From: Rhodocyclaceae bacterium
Lineage (GTDB): Bacteria > Pseudomonadota > Gammaproteobacteria > Burkholderiales > Rhodocyclaceae
Direction of reading: 5' to 3'
Assembly (NCBI GenBank): GCA_003963315.1
Contig: RXJP01000069.1
Coordinates: 1-32,866 of the forward strand
Length of the DNA: 32,866 nt
Positions 18,423 through 27,734 of this stretch are shown here, in pieces (positions within the stretch are counted from its first letter, which is position 1; every line of letters starts with the position of its first letter). Under the pieces are notes generated by a model. It had not been told where the DNA came from. It did no database searches and saw only the letters and a program-made list of their open reading frames with translations. The translations under genes and the position numbers were made by a program.

Positions 18423-19581
18423 ACTTGCCCAATGGCTGGCGAAGGACATCCGTGCCTTCAGCGTCTTCAACTACATCACCCTGCGGGCGGTGATGGCCAC
18501 CATGACGGCCCTCACCATTTCCTTCGTCGCCGGCCCGGCCTTCATCCGTTGGCTGACGGAAAAGAAGATCGGCCAGCCTATCCGCGACGACGGCCCGCAG
18601 ACCCACCTGTCCAAGTCCGGCACCCCCACCATGGGCGGCGGCCTGATCCTGATCTCCCTGGGCATCTCCACCTTGCTCTGGGCCGACCTGTCCAATCGCT
18701 TCGTCTGGATCGTGCTGATCGTTACCTTCGGCTACGGTGCCGTGGGCTGGGTGGATGACTGGCGCAAGGTGGTGTACAAGAACCCGGACGGTCTTTCGGG
18801 CAAAGCCAAGTATTTCTGGCAATCCGTCATCGGCCTGGTGGCGGCCATCTACATCGCCTTCTCGATTTCGGCGCCGGACAACGAGCGGGTGATCCAGCTT
18901 TTCTTCCAGTGGGTGGGCAGCGGCTTCACCCTGGAGTTGCCTTCCAAGGCCGACTTGATCGTGCCTTTCTTCAAGACGGTGTCCTATCCCCTGGGCATGT
19001 TCGGCTTCATCCTGCTCACCTACTTCGTCATCGTCGGCACCAGCAACGCGGTGAACCTCACCGACGGCCTGGATGGCCTGGCCATCATGCCCACGGTGTT
19101 CGTCGGCTCGGCCCTGGGTATCTTCGCCTATGTGGCGGGCAATACGGTGTTCGCCAAATACCTGCTCATCCCCTACATCCCCGGAGCAGGGGAGCTCACC
19201 GTGTTCTGCGCCGCCATGGCCGGGGCGGGCTTGGGTTTCCTCTGGTTCAACGCCTACCCGGCCGAAGTGTTCATGGGCGACGTGGGTGCTCTCTCCTTGG
19301 GCGCGGCCCTGGGCACCGTGGCGGTGATCGTGCGCCAGGAGATCGTGCTGTTCATCATGGGGGGCGTTTTTGTCGCCGAGACCCTGTCGGTGATGATCCA
19401 GGTCAGCTACTTCAAATACACCAAGAAGAAGTACGGCGAGGGCCGCCGCATCCTGCTCATGGCGCCCCTGCATCACCACTTTGAAAAGAGCGGCTGGAAG
19501 GAAACCCAGGTGGTGGTGCGCTTCTGGATCATCACCATCCTGCTGGTGTTGTTCGGCTTGTCCACCTTGAAGATCCGCTGA
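18412..19581 (+). CDS. mraY: Phospho-MurNAc-pentapeptide translocase MraY
   Basis: MraY makes lipid I at the inner membrane by joining phospho-MurNAc-pentapeptide to undecaprenyl phosphate. The 389-residue polytopic protein has the family signatures: GTPTMGG, VDDWRKV with Asp115 and Asp116 (Mg2+/catalytic), [15 protein letters not shown] and [13 protein letters not shown]. About ten hydrophobic segments are visible. GGAGA lies a few bases before the ATG at 18412, within the end of murF. The following murD starts 10 bases after the stop. Confidence 0.98.
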   Translation: MLLELAQWLAKDIRAFSVFNYITLRAVMATMTALTISFVAGPAFIRWLTEKKIGQPIRDDGPQTHLSKSGTPTMGGGLILISLGISTLLWADLSNRFVWIVLIVTFGYGAVGWVDDWRKVVYKNPDGLSGKAKYFWQSVIGLVAAIYIAFSISAPDNERVIQLFFQWVGSGFTLELPSKADLIVPFFKTVSYPLGMFGFILLTYFVIVGTSNAVNLTDGLDGLAIMPTVFVGSALGIFAYVAGNTVFAKYLLIPYIPGAGELTVFCAAMAGAGLGFLWFNAYPAEVFMGDVGALSLGAALGTVAVIVRQEIVLFIMGGVFVAETLSVMIQVSYFKYTKKKYGEGRRILLMAPLHHHFEKSGWKETQVVVRFWIITILLVLFGLSTLKIR

Positions 19582-19591
19582 AGAAACCGCG

Positions 19592-21103
19592 ATGAATCTC
19601 CACGGCAAACGCGTCCTCGTCCTCGGCCTCGGCGAATCCGGCCTGGCCATGGCCCGCTGGTGCGCCCGCAATGGGGCCTGGGTGCGGGTCGCGGACAGCC
19701 GCGCCGAACCGCCCTGCAAGGGCGCGCTGCTGAGCCAGGTGCCCACGGCGGATTTCGTGTGCAGCCATTTCGACGATCGTTTCGACAAGACGCTCCTGGC
19801 AGGTATCGAGCTGGTGGCTTTGTCTCCCGGCCTTTCCGGCGGGCTGATGCCGGTACTCCATGCCCGGGCCGACGGCGTTCCGGTGGTGGGTGAGATTGAA
19901 ATGTTCGCCTGGGCCTTGCGCGATCTGGGCTTGCGTAGCCCCGGCCAGGGCTATGCCCGGGTGTTGGCGATTACCGGCACCAATGGCAAGACCACCACGA
20001 CGGCGCTGACTGCCCATCTCTGCAATGCCGTCGGTCGCCATGCCGTGGCGGCGGGCAATATTTCCCCTTCCGCGCTGGATGCCCTGATGGATGCCCAGGA
20101 CCAGGGCCGCTATCCCGAGGTGTGGGTGCTGGAGTTGTCCAGCTTCCAGTTGGAGACCTTGGAAAGCCTGGATGCCGATGGCGCGGCTGTGCTGAACATC
20201 AGCGACGACCACCTGGATCGTTACGAAGACCTGGACGAATATGCCGGTGCCAAGGCCCGCGTCTTCTTCGGCAACGGGGTGCAGGTGTTGAACCGGGAGG
20301 ATGCCCGGGTCCGCAAGATGACCCTCGATGGCCGCCGCATCATCAGTTTCGGTCTGGATGCACCGGGCAGCACCGACGATTTTGGCCTGCGGCAGAACCA
20401 GGGTGAACCCTGGGTCGTCGAGGGCGACAGTTTTCTTTTGCCGGTCTCGCAACTGCCCATCGCCGGCCTGCACAACGCCGCCAACGCCATGGCCGCCCTG
20501 GCCCTGTGTCGCAGCATCGGCATCGCCCCGGTCAACCTGCTGCCCGGCTTGCGCAGTTTCCAGGGCTTGTCCCACCGGGTGGAGCGGGTCACCGAGATCA
20601 AGGGCGTCACCTATTACGACGACTCCAAGGGAACCAACGTCGGCGCGACGTTAGCTGCCATTACCGGACTCGGCCCCATCCTTTCCGCCCGCAGGGCACA
20701 AACCAGTCACCTCCCTTCCTCGGGAAGGGAGGCCGGGAGGGATGGCGGATTTCTTGGCTCCGCCAAGAATGAGGACGAGCCTCGGCTCGTTCTCATTCTT
20801 GGCGGGGACGGCAAAGGGCAGGACTTTGGCCCCTTGAAATCCGCCGTGGCTGAGCACGCCCGTGCCGTGGTGCTGATCGGCCGGGACGGGCCGCAGATCG
20901 AAGCGGCCATCCACGGCTGCGGCGTTCCCATGGTGACGGCCAAGGACATGGAACAGGCGGTGCGCCTGGCCGCCGCCGCAGCCCTGCCGGGGGACGCCGT
21001 ATTGCTGTCGCCCGCCTGCGCCAGTCTGGATATGTATCGCAACTACGCCCATCGGGCCGAAGCCTTCATCGCCGCGGTGAAAGCCCTGGAGGTGATGTCG
21101 TGA
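19592..21103 (+). CDS. murD: UDP-MurNAc-L-Ala:D-Glu ligase with an in-frame repeat insertion
   Basis: MurD adds D-glutamate to UDP-MurNAc-L-Ala. Visible motifs are VLGLGESGLAMARW at the N-terminus, the P-loop ITGTNGKTTTT with Lys133, VLELSSFQLETL, LNISDDHLDRY, LPIAGLHNAANAMAALAL, SHRVERV, YYDDSKGTNVGAT and LILGGDGKGQDFGPL. The 503 residues exceed the family's usual 440-470. The excess is about 35 residues (roughly 362-398) between the domain-3 helix ending ITGLG and the strand LVLILGGDGK, where family members join almost directly. This stretch is low in hydrophobics and is encoded by palindromic DNA. The frame is intact, catalytic motifs are unaffected, and the insertion falls at a probable surface turn, so the enzyme is likely active (the gene is essential). 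The stop overlaps the ftsW GTG. Confidence 0.95.
   Translation: MNLHGKRVLVLGLGESGLAMARWCARNGAWVRVADSRAEPPCKGALLSQVPTADFVCSHFDDRFDKTLLAGIELVALSPGLSGGLMPVLHARADGVPVVGEIEMFAWALRDLGLRSPGQGYARVLAITGTNGKTTTTALTAHLCNAVGRHAVAAGNISPSALDALMDAQDQGRYPEVWVLELSSFQLETLESLDADGAAVLNISDDHLDRYEDLDEYAGAKARVFFGNGVQVLNREDARVRKMTLDGRRIISFGLDAPGSTDDFGLRQNQGEPWVVEGDSFLLPVSQLPIAGLHNAANAMAALALCRSIGIAPVNLLPGLRSFQGLSHRVERVTEIKGVTYYDDSKGTNVGATLAAITGLGPILSARRAQTSHLPSSGREAGRDGGFLGSAKNEDEPRLVLILGGDGKGQDFGPLKSAVAEHARAVVLIGRDGPQIEAAIHGCGVPMVTAKDMEQAVRLAAAAALPGDAVLLSPACASLDMYRNYAHRAEAFIAAVKALEVMS
20710..20803. repeat. Palindromic insertion within murD
   Basis: Three stem-loops lie back to back. CCTCCCTTCC (20710-20719) pairs perfectly with GGAAGGGAGG (20723-20732). 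TTCTTGGC (20751-20758) pairs with GCCAAGAA (20762-20769). The latter is also the start of a 20-base arm (20762-20781) that pairs with 20784-20803 across a 2-base loop, with one G-U mismatch. The right arm encodes the native MurD strand LVLILGG, so the left arm looks like an inverted copy of host coding DNA. The first stem-loop, followed by CCGGGAGGG, resembles the repeat between murC and murB. Confidence 0.85.
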
Positions 21104-22317
21104 AACTCGCCAATCTGTTCGCGGGCATCAGCGACCGCTTCGCCTCCTCTGCCCCGTCGCGCTTTGCCAGTGGCGCCGGACAGCGCGCACCGGCCGAACT
21201 GGACGCTCTGTTGTTATGGCCGGCCCTGGGCTTGCTGCTGTTCGGCATGGTGATGGTGTATTCGGCTTCCATCGCCATGGCGGAAGGCAGCAAGTTCACC
21301 AACTATTCGCCTTACTTCTTCCTGGTGCGCCACGGCTTCTTCCTGGCCATCGGCTTGGTGGCCGGCGTGATGGCCTTCCAGATCCCCGTCCGCTTCTGGC
21401 AGCAGATCGCCCCGTGGCTGTTCGTCGCCGGGGTGGTGATGCTGGCCGTGGTGCTGATTCCCCATGTGGGCCGCTCGGTGAATGGCGCCCAGCGCTGGAT
21501 TCCCCTGGGCCCGGTGAATCTGCAACCCTCGGAGTTGATGAAATTCTTCGCGGCGCTCTATGCCGCCGACTACACCACCCGCAAGCTGGCCGACATGGAT
21601 TCCTTCCGCCGCGGCTTCGTGCCCATGGCGGTGGTGATGATGCTGGTGGGTGGCCTGTTGCTGCGGGAGCCGGACTTCGGCGCCTTCGTGGTGATCATCA
21701 GCATCGCCATGGGTGTGCTCTTCCTCGGCGGCATCAACGCCCGCCTGTTCGGCATCCTCTTCGTGGTCTTGCTGGCGGCCTTCGCCGTGCTGATCCTGAC
21801 TTCGCCCTATCGCCGCGAACGCCTGTTCGGTTTCATGGATCCCTGGCAGGACGCCTACGGCAAGGGCTACCAGTTGTCCCATGCCCTGATCGCCTTCGGC
21901 CGTGGCGAATGGTTCGGCGTCGGCCTCGGCGCCAGCGTGGAAAAGCTGTTCTACTTGCCCGAGGCCCATACCGACTTCCTGCTGGCGGTGATCGCCGAGG
22001 AGTTGGGGCTGGTGGGCGTCACCTTCGTCATCTTCCTCTTCGCCCTGGTGGTGCAGCGGGCCTTCGCCATCGGCCGTCAGGCCATCGTGCTGGAGCGGGT
22101 GTTCGGCGGGCTCGCCGCCCAGGGCATCGGCATCTGGCTCGGTGTGCAGTCTTTCATCAATATGGGCGTGAACATGGGCCTGCTACCCACCAAAGGCCTC
22201 ACCCTGCCCATGATGAGCTTCGGCGGTTCTGGCATCCTGGCTAACTGCGTGGCGCTGGCAGTGTTGCTGCGGGTCGATTACGAGAATCGCTCGGTGATGC
22301 GCGGGGTGCGAATATGA
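21100..22317 (+). CDS. ftsW: Septal peptidoglycan polymerase FtsW
   Basis: FtsW is the SEDS-family glycosyltransferase that polymerises lipid II at the septum together with FtsI. The 405-residue product has a cytoplasmic N-terminal tail of about 35 residues and then about ten membrane helices. SEDS landmarks are VMVYSASI, GRSVNGAQRWIPLGPVNLQPSELMK, LREPDFGAFVV with the conserved Asp, PEAHTDFLLAVIAEELG, and MGLLPTKGLTLPMMSFGGSG near the end. It starts at GTG, overlapping the murD stop. A 154-base gap with an inverted repeat separates it from murG, in contrast to the tight spacing before it. Confidence 0.97.
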   Translation: MKLANLFAGISDRFASSAPSRFASGAGQRAPAELDALLLWPALGLLLFGMVMVYSASIAMAEGSKFTNYSPYFFLVRHGFFLAIGLVAGVMAFQIPVRFWQQIAPWLFVAGVVMLAVVLIPHVGRSVNGAQRWIPLGPVNLQPSELMKFFAALYAADYTTRKLADMDSFRRGFVPMAVVMMLVGGLLLREPDFGAFVVIISIAMGVLFLGGINARLFGILFVVLLAAFAVLILTSPYRRERLFGFMDPWQDAYGKGYQLSHALIAFGRGEWFGVGLGASVEKLFYLPEAHTDFLLAVIAEELGLVGVTFVIFLFALVVQRAFAIGRQAIVLERVFGGLAAQGIGIWLGVQSFINMGVNMGLLPTKGLTLPMMSFGGSGILANCVALAVLLRVDYENRSVMRGVRI

Positions 22318-22340
22318 AACGGCTAGAGGCAACCGCTTTC

Positions 22341-22452
22341 AACACAGAGGCCACAGAGACACAGAGAACACAGAGGCGAAAACAAAAAAAGCTTTCAGCT
22401 TTCCGCTTTTGCCCTTTCTCTGTGACCTCTGTGTCTCTGTGTTCTCTGTGTC
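22341..22452. repeat. Long imperfect inverted repeat between ftsW and murG
   Basis: The left arm near 22342-22376 is made of CACAGAG units, and the right arm near 22418-22452 of CTCTGTG units. Aligned over about 34 bases they pair with only about four mismatches, separated by roughly 40 bases that include an A-rich run and CTTTCAGCTTTCCGC. No open reading frame or transposase is present, so it is a non-coding repeat of MITE or palindromic type. The murG Shine-Dalgarno AGAGAGG (22454-22460) sits immediately after the right arm. Similar CACAGAG-rich palindromes occur between genes in other bacteria, from memory. Confidence 0.85.
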
Positions 22453-22471
22453 AAGAGAGGTTTCGTTCCTC

Positions 22472-23527
22472 ATGAAGACCATCCTCATCATGGCCGGCGG
22501 TACCGGTGGCCACATCATGCCGGGCCTTGCGGTGGCCGATCATCTACGCAGCCTGGGTTGGCGCGTGGTCTGGATGGGCAATCCCGACGGCATGGAGGCT
22601 CGCTTGGTGCCGGGCCATGGCTTCGAAACCGCCTGGGTGAAGTTTTCCGCCTTGCGCGGCAAGGGCCTGGTGCGCAAGCTGATGTTGCCTTTCAATCTGC
22701 TCAAGGGTTTCTGGCAGGCGCGGCGCGAAATCAAGAAGGTGCGGCCTGATGTGGTGTTGGGCTTCGGCGGTTTCATCACATTTCCCGGCGGCATGATGGC
22801 GGCCCTGTCCGGCATTCCCGTGGTGCTGCATGAGCAGAACTCGGTCGCTGGCCTGGCCAACAAGGTATTGGCCAAATTCGCCACGCGCATCCTCACGGGA
22901 TTTCCCAATGTGTTGAAGGGCGGTGAGTGGGTGGGCAATCCGGTGCGTCAGGAAATCGCCCAATTGCCCACGCCGACACAACGCATGGCCGGCCGCAGCG
23001 GCCCCCTCAACATCCTGGTGGTGGGGGGCAGCCTTGGCGCCCAGGCTTTGAACGAGGCGCTGCCTTTGGCCCTGGCGCAGATGCCCGAAGGCGAAAGACC
23101 CGACGTAGTGCACCAGTCGGGGGAAAAACATATCGAGGGCCTCAAGGCCATTTACGCCCGTGCCGGCGTCAAGGGCCGCCTGGTGCCGTTCATCGAAGAC
23201 ATGGCCGGCGCCTACGCCTGGGCTGATCTGGTGATCTGCCGCGCCGGCGCCTTGACCATCGCCGAATTGTCGGCAGCGGGAGTGGCCAGTGTGTTGGTAC
23301 CGTTCCCCTATGCGGTGGACGACCACCAGACGGGCAACGCCCAGTTCCTTTCCCGGGTGGGCGCAGCGGTGCTGCTACCCCAAACCGAACTCAATCCGGA
23401 TACCTTGACCCTGCTGCGCAATATGAATCGTGGCCAACTGCTGGAAATGGGGGAAAAGGCCCGGGCCTTGGCCAAGCCGGACGCCACTGCCACGGTGGCG
23501 AAGATTTGTGCCGCACTCGCAAAATGA
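22472..23527 (+). CDS. murG: UDP-GlcNAc:lipid I GlcNAc transferase MurG
   Basis: MurG adds GlcNAc to lipid I, forming lipid II on the inner face of the membrane. The 351-residue product from the ATG at 22472 opens MKTILIMAGGTGGHIMPGLAVAD, containing the GGTGGH loop (residues 9-14). Further family motifs are GFGGFITFPGGMMAAL, VLHEQNSVAGLANK, VVGGSLGAQALNEA, DLVICRAGALTIAELSA and VPFPYAVDDHQTGNA. The open frame extends upstream to 22409, but that part is translated repeat DNA, so 22472 is chosen; AGAGAGG stands 11 bases before it. murC follows after 18 bases. Confidence 0.97.
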   Translation: MKTILIMAGGTGGHIMPGLAVADHLRSLGWRVVWMGNPDGMEARLVPGHGFETAWVKFSALRGKGLVRKLMLPFNLLKGFWQARREIKKVRPDVVLGFGGFITFPGGMMAALSGIPVVLHEQNSVAGLANKVLAKFATRILTGFPNVLKGGEWVGNPVRQEIAQLPTPTQRMAGRSGPLNILVVGGSLGAQALNEALPLALAQMPEGERPDVVHQSGEKHIEGLKAIYARAGVKGRLVPFIEDMAGAYAWADLVICRAGALTIAELSAAGVASVLVPFPYAVDDHQTGNAQFLSRVGAAVLLPQTELNPDTLTLLRNMNRGQLLEMGEKARALAKPDATATVAKICAALAK

Positions 23528-23545
23528 TGCGGGAGGAAAACCATC

Positions 23546-24934
23546 ATGAAACATAAAGTCAAAAGCATCCACTTCATCGGCGTCGGCGGCTCGGGCATGA
23601 GCGGTATCGCCGAGGTGTTGGTGAACCAGGGGTTCGAGATCAGCGGCTCCGATCTGGCGGAAAGCGCCACCACTCGCCGCCTGGCGGCGGCGGGCATCAA
23701 GGTGTCCATCGGCCACCAGCCGGAGAATGTGCAACAGGCCGACGCCGTGGTGGCCTCCACTGCGGTGAAGGAAGACAACCCGGAAGTCATCGCCGCTCGG
23801 GAACGCAGGATTCCCGTGGTGCCCCGGGCCCAGATGCTGGCCGAACTGATGCGCTTCAAGCAGGGCATTGCCATCGCCGGCACCCACGGCAAGACCACCA
23901 CCACCAGCCTGGTGGCCAGCGCCCTGGCGGCAGGCGGCCTGGATCCCACCTTCGTCATCGGCGGCCGGCTCAATTCCGCCGGGGTCAATGCCCGCCTGGG
24001 GCAGGGCGAGTTCCTGGTGGCGGAAGCGGATGAATCCGACGCCTCCTTCCTCTTCCTCTCGCCGGTGATCTCGGTCATCACCAACATCGATGCCGACCAT
24101 ATGGAAACCTACGGCCACGACTTCGGCAGGCTGAAGCAGACCTTCGTGGACTTCCTCCACCGCTTGCCCTTCTATGGCGTCGCCGTGCTCTGCCTGGACG
24201 ACCCCAATGTGCGGGAGATCATGCCCCGGGTGGCGAAACAGATCATCACCTACGGCCTCGACCCGGAAGCCAACATCCGCGCCGAGAACATCCGCGCCGT
24301 GGACGGCCAGATGCACTTCGACTGCGTCAAGACCAACGGCAAGGTGGTGCGCTTCCCGGTGGTGCTCAATTTGCCGGGCATCCATAACGTCAAGAATGCT
24401 CTGGCCACCATTGCCGTTGCCACCGAAGTGGGCGTGGCCGATGCGGCCATCGTCCGCGCCCTGGTCGAATTCAAGGGCGTCGGCCGACGCTTCCAACGCT
24501 ATGGCGAAGTGGCGCTGACCCATGGCGGCCAGGCGACCATCATCGACGACTACGGCCACCACCCGGTGGAAATGGCCGCCACCTTGGAAGCCGCCCGGGG
24601 CGCCTTCCCCGGCCGCCGCATCGTGTTGGCCTTCCAGCCCCACCGCTACACCCGCACCCGGGACTGCTTCGAGGATTTCGTCAAGGTGCTGAACGGCTGC
24701 GATGCCTTGTTGTTGGCGGAGGTTTACGCCGCCGGCGAGGCGCCCATCGTCGCTGCCGATGGACGCAGCCTGGCCCGGGCCATCCGCATCGCCGGCAAGG
24801 TGGAGCCGGTGTTCGTGGAGGACATCGCCAACCTGCCCCAGGCCATTCTCGATACCTGCCAGGACGGCGACGTGGTGATTACCATGGGCGCCGGGTCCAT
24901 CGGCGGGGTGCCGGGCAAGTTGGCTGGCGGGTGA
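23546..24934 (+). CDS. murC: UDP-MurNAc:L-alanine ligase MurC
   Basis: MurC adds L-Ala to UDP-MurNAc, the first peptide step. The 462-residue product has the N-terminal Rossmann motif [18 protein letters not shown], the P-loop [12 protein letters not shown] with Lys116, [40 protein letters not shown], and [31 protein letters not shown] and TMGAGSIG in the C-terminal domain. GGGAGGAAAA precedes the ATG. It is slightly shorter than E. coli MurC (491), mostly at the C-terminus, which ends at GKLAGG. The 156-base gap to murB contains a repeat. Confidence 0.97.
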   Translation: MKHKVKSIHFIGVGGSGMSGIAEVLVNQGFEISGSDLAESATTRRLAAAGIKVSIGHQPENVQQADAVVASTAVKEDNPEVIAARERRIPVVPRAQMLAELMRFKQGIAIAGTHGKTTTTSLVASALAAGGLDPTFVIGGRLNSAGVNARLGQGEFLVAEADESDASFLFLSPVISVITNIDADHMETYGHDFGRLKQTFVDFLHRLPFYGVAVLCLDDPNVREIMPRVAKQIITYGLDPEANIRAENIRAVDGQMHFDCVKTNGKVVRFPVVLNLPGIHNVKNALATIAVATEVGVADAAIVRALVEFKGVGRRFQRYGEVALTHGGQATIIDDYGHHPVEMAATLEAARGAFPGRRIVLAFQPHRYTRTRDCFEDFVKVLNGCDALLLAEVYAAGEAPIVAADGRSLARAIRIAGKVEPVFVEDIANLPQAILDTCQDGDVVITMGAGSIGGVPGKLAGG

Positions 24935-24973
24935 CGTGATCGCAGGTCAAAAGACTCCGGTGGTTGGCAGCAG

Positions 24974-25085
24974 GTTCCCTCCCTTGACAAGGGGAGGGAC
25001 AGGGAGGCGTTTGCAGTTCGCGCAGACCGTAACCTCCCCCGCCCCCCCCTTCGACCAGGCTCAGGACAGGCTTATCAGGGGGGAG
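24974..25085. repeat. C/G-rich palindromic repeats between murC and murB
   Basis: Two units can be seen. The first (24974-25008) has a CCTCCCTT-GAC-AAGGGGAGG hairpin followed by GACAGGGAGG, closely like the first stem of the murD insertion. The second (25033-25085) starts with CTCCCCC and a run of C, contains CTTCGACCAGGCTCAGGACAGG, and ends with GGGGGGAG, so its ends can pair. No reading frame of note is present. The GGGGGGAG end is also the best Shine-Dalgarno sequence for murB. Confidence 0.75.
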
Positions 25086-25090
25086 CTCGC

Positions 25091-25993
25091 GTGTGGCGGT
25101 CGGCGATGACTTCTCTTCGCGGCGAACTGCGCAGCAACGAGCCCATGGGCAGACATGTGTCCTGGCGGGCCGGCGGGGCTGTGGATCGGGCTTATCTGCC
25201 TGCTGATCTGGAAGACCTGCAAGCCTTCCTTGCGCAATTGCCGGCCCACGAGCCGCTGTTGCTGGCGGGGCTGGGCAGCAACCTGCTGGTGCGGGACAAG
25301 GGCTTTCGCGGCACGGCCATCCTCACCCACGGCGCTTTGAAAACCCTGCGTCTGGAGCCGGACGGCCGCATCTACGCCGAAGCCGGGGTGGCCTCGCCCA
25401 AGGTGGCGCGTTTCGCCGCCAACCACGACCAGGCGGGGGCGGAGTTCCTGGCCGGCATCCCCGGCACCGTGGGCGGCGCCCTGGCCATGAATGCCGGTTG
25501 TTACGGTGGCGAGACCTGGCAGTTCGTGGACCGGGTGTTGATGCTGGCGCGGGATGGTGGTTTGCATGAGCGTTCCGCCGCCGAGTTCGACATCGGCTAT
25601 CGCCATGTGGCCCAGGCCGTGGGCCGTGACGAAATTTTCGCCGCAGCCTGGTTCCGCTTTCCCGCCGGCGATGGGCATGGGGCGCGGGAACGCATCCGCG
25701 AGTTGCTGGAGAAGCGCATTGCCAGCCAGCCCCTGCAATTGCCCAATGCCGGTTCCGTGTTCCGCAACCCTCCCGGCGACCATGCCGCCCGCCTGATCGA
25801 GGCCGCTGGCCTGAAGGGCCTGGAGATAGACGGGGCAAGGGTTTCCGAAAAGCACGCTAATTTCATTGTTAATCCCCAGGGCAAGGCCACGGCATCTGGG
25901 ATAGAAATGCTAATCGGCCGGATAAGGGCCGTCGTGGCCGAAAAATTCGGCGTGGAATTGATCCCGGAAGTGCGGATCGTGGGTGAGGAATGA
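25091..25993 (+). CDS. murB: UDP-N-acetylenolpyruvoylglucosamine reductase MurB
   Basis: MurB uses FAD and NADPH to reduce enolpyruvyl-UDP-GlcNAc to UDP-MurNAc. The 300-residue product (short type, about 300) has FAD-binding blocks [78 protein letters not shown], and the C-terminal [25 protein letters not shown] and [11 protein letters not shown] chose the GTG at 25091 because GGGGGGAG lies five bases before it; an ATG at 25106 would cost five residues but has no good Shine-Dalgarno sequence. The stop overlaps ddlB (ATGA). Confidence 0.95.
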   Translation: MWRSAMTSLRGELRSNEPMGRHVSWRAGGAVDRAYLPADLEDLQAFLAQLPAHEPLLLAGLGSNLLVRDKGFRGTAILTHGALKTLRLEPDGRIYAEAGVASPKVARFAANHDQAGAEFLAGIPGTVGGALAMNAGCYGGETWQFVDRVLMLARDGGLHERSAAEFDIGYRHVAQAVGRDEIFAAAWFRFPAGDGHGARERIRELLEKRIASQPLQLPNAGSVFRNPPGDHAARLIEAAGLKGLEIDGARVSEKHANFIVNPQGKATASGIEMLIGRIRAVVAEKFGVELIPEVRIVGEE

Positions 25994-26925
25994 CGGTGGC
26001 GGAAAAGAAATTTGGCAAGGTGGCCGTGATGTTCGGCGGCGATTCCGACGAGCGGGAAGTCTCGTTGAAGAGCGGGTCCGTCGTGCTCAAGGCCCTGCGC
26101 GCCGCGGGAGTGGACGCCCATGCCTTCGACCCCCGGGAGAAACCGCTGTCCGCCCTTCGCGAGGAGAATTTCCAACGGGCCTTCATTGCCCTCCATGGTC
26201 GTGGCGGCGAGGATGGCACCCTGCAAGGCGCCTTGGAACTGATGGGTATCCCCTATACCGGCAGCGGCGTGTTGGCCTCGGCCCTGGGCATGGATAAGTG
26301 GCGCAGCAAGCTGGTGTGGCAGGCGGCGGGTATTCCCGTGCCGGAGTTCGTCGTGGTGGAGGAGCACAGCGACTTCGCCGCCGTCGAAAAGCAGTTGGGC
26401 CTGCCCCTGTTTGTGAAGCCCGCCAATGAAGGCTCCAGCATCGGCATCAGCAAGGTCAAGGAGGCCGGCGGCTTGGCTACGGCCTACCAGTTGGCGGCCC
26501 AGTACGACCGCATCGTCATCGCCGAGCGCTTCATGGCCGGCGGCGAGTTCACCGTGGGCATCCTCGGCCATGGCGACCAGGCCCGGGCCCTGCCGGTGAT
26601 CCGCATCGTGCCCAAGGGCGAGTTCTACGATTACGACGCCAAGTACCTGCGCGACGACACCGAATACCGTATTCCTTCCGGCTTGAGCGAGGCCCAGGAG
26701 CAGGAGATGCAGGCCATGGCCCTCAAGGCTTTCGCCGTGCTGGGCTGCCGCGGCTGGGGCCGGGTGGACATGATGATGGACGGCGATGGCCGCATCGTCG
26801 CGCTGGAGGCCAATACGGCGCCGGGCATGACCGACCATTCCCTGGTGCCCATGGCGGCCAAGGCCGCGGGCCTGGATTTCCAGGCCCTGGTGGTTCGGGT
26901 ATTGGAGGAGGCCCGCCTTGGCTAA
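25990..26925 (+). CDS. ddlB: D-alanine--D-alanine ligase DdlB
   Basis: Ddl joins two D-alanines into the dipeptide used by MurF, with ATP. The 311-residue product is of the DdlB type: [77 protein letters not shown], and the ATP/Mg2+ stretch [20 protein letters not shown]. Length and all motifs are normal. It overlaps murB at ATGA and its 3' end overlaps the ftsQ start by 8 bases, so the three are tightly coupled. Confidence 0.97.
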   Translation: MTVAEKKFGKVAVMFGGDSDEREVSLKSGSVVLKALRAAGVDAHAFDPREKPLSALREENFQRAFIALHGRGGEDGTLQGALELMGIPYTGSGVLASALGMDKWRSKLVWQAAGIPVPEFVVVEEHSDFAAVEKQLGLPLFVKPANEGSSIGISKVKEAGGLATAYQLAAQYDRIVIAERFMAGGEFTVGILGHGDQARALPVIRIVPKGEFYDYDAKYLRDDTEYRIPSGLSEAQEQEMQAMALKAFAVLGCRGWGRVDMMMDGDGRIVALEANTAPGMTDHSLVPMAAKAAGLDFQALVVRVLEEARLG

Positions 26926-27727
26926 AGACCCGGCGGCCAAATCTGCAAAGCCCTCCAAGCCTTCCCGGCCGGTGAAACCCGCCGTCGATGGCTTTTGGGA
27001 CAAGCCGCCCCTGCTGAATTTCGTCGCCGATCTATTGATGCTGTTCGCCGTGGTCGCCCTGGCCTATGCCGCGGTGCTGGCGGCGCGGCAATTGCCGGTG
27101 TTCCCCCTGCGCCAGGTGGTGGTGCTGGGCAAGCTGGACCAAGTGACGCGGACCCAGGTGGAGTACGCCGCCCGTACGGCCCTGAACGGCAACTTCTTCA
27201 CGGTGGATTTGAATGCCGTGCGTAGCACTTTCGAGAAGCTGCCCTGGGTGCGCCGCGCCGATGTACGCCGGCGCTGGCCCGACAGCATCGAGCTGACCAT
27301 CGAGGAGCAGGTGGCCGCCGCCCGCTGGAAGCAGGCCGACGGCGAATACCGTCTGGTCAATACCTATGGCGAAGTGTTCGTCGCCGCGACGGAAGACAAG
27401 CTGCCCGTATTCGCCGGACCGGAAGGCCTGGCGTCGCAGATGCTGGCCCGGCAAAAGGAGTTCACCGTGGCGCTGGCCTCCCTGGGCCGCACGCCGGTGG
27501 AAGTGAATCTGTCCCCGCGCCAAGCCTGGCAGTTGCGCCTGGACGACGGCTTGTTGCTGGACCTGGGCCGGGAGGAAAGCAAACATCCGGTGGCGGAGCG
27601 GTTGCAACGTTTCGTCGCCAGTTATCCGGAGGTGCGCAACAAGCTGCATCTTCAGCCGACGCTGATCGACATGCGTTATCCCAACGGTTTCGCCCTGCGC
27701 CAGGGCGGACCGCAAAAATCATCGTGA
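26918..27727 (+). CDS. ftsQ: Cell division protein FtsQ
   Basis: FtsQ is the bitopic hub of the divisome FtsQLB complex. The 269-residue product has a Lys/Pro-rich cytoplasmic tail ([19 protein letters not shown]), a membrane helix around residues 36-58 ([21 protein letters not shown]), a POTRA domain ([23 protein letters not shown], then [28 protein letters not shown]) and the FtsQ C-terminal domain. The start is a TTG at 26918, with GGAGGAGG at 26904-26911 and a 6-base spacer; it overlaps ddlB by 8 bases. The next in-frame start would remove the cytoplasmic tail. ftsA follows after 7 bases. Confidence 0.95.
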   Translation: MAKDPAAKSAKPSKPSRPVKPAVDGFWDKPPLLNFVADLLMLFAVVALAYAAVLAARQLPVFPLRQVVVLGKLDQVTRTQVEYAARTALNGNFFTVDLNAVRSTFEKLPWVRRADVRRRWPDSIELTIEEQVAAARWKQADGEYRLVNTYGEVFVAATEDKLPVFAGPEGLASQMLARQKEFTVALASLGRTPVEVNLSPRQAWQLRLDDGLLLDLGREESKHPVAERLQRFVASYPEVRNKLHLQPTLIDMRYPNGFALRQGGPQKSS

Positions 27728-27734
27728 GCCGCCC

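Noticed and set aside
18388-20575. Long minus-strand frames opposite mraY and murD
   Set aside because: Composition is antisense-like (His, Gln, Gly rich) and there is no start context or family.
20675-20803. murD frameshift or pseudogene
   Set aside because: The frame runs intact through the insertion to the normal C-terminus with all motifs present.
22341-22452. CRISPR-like array of CACAGAG units between ftsW and murG
   Set aside because: The units are adjacent and 7-10 bases long with no spacers, and they form two opposed arms, so it is an inverted repeat.
22409-22471. 21-codon N-terminal extension of murG
   Set aside because: It translates repeat DNA (CLCDLCVSVFSVS-like), and MurG proteins start at MKTILIMAGGTGGH.
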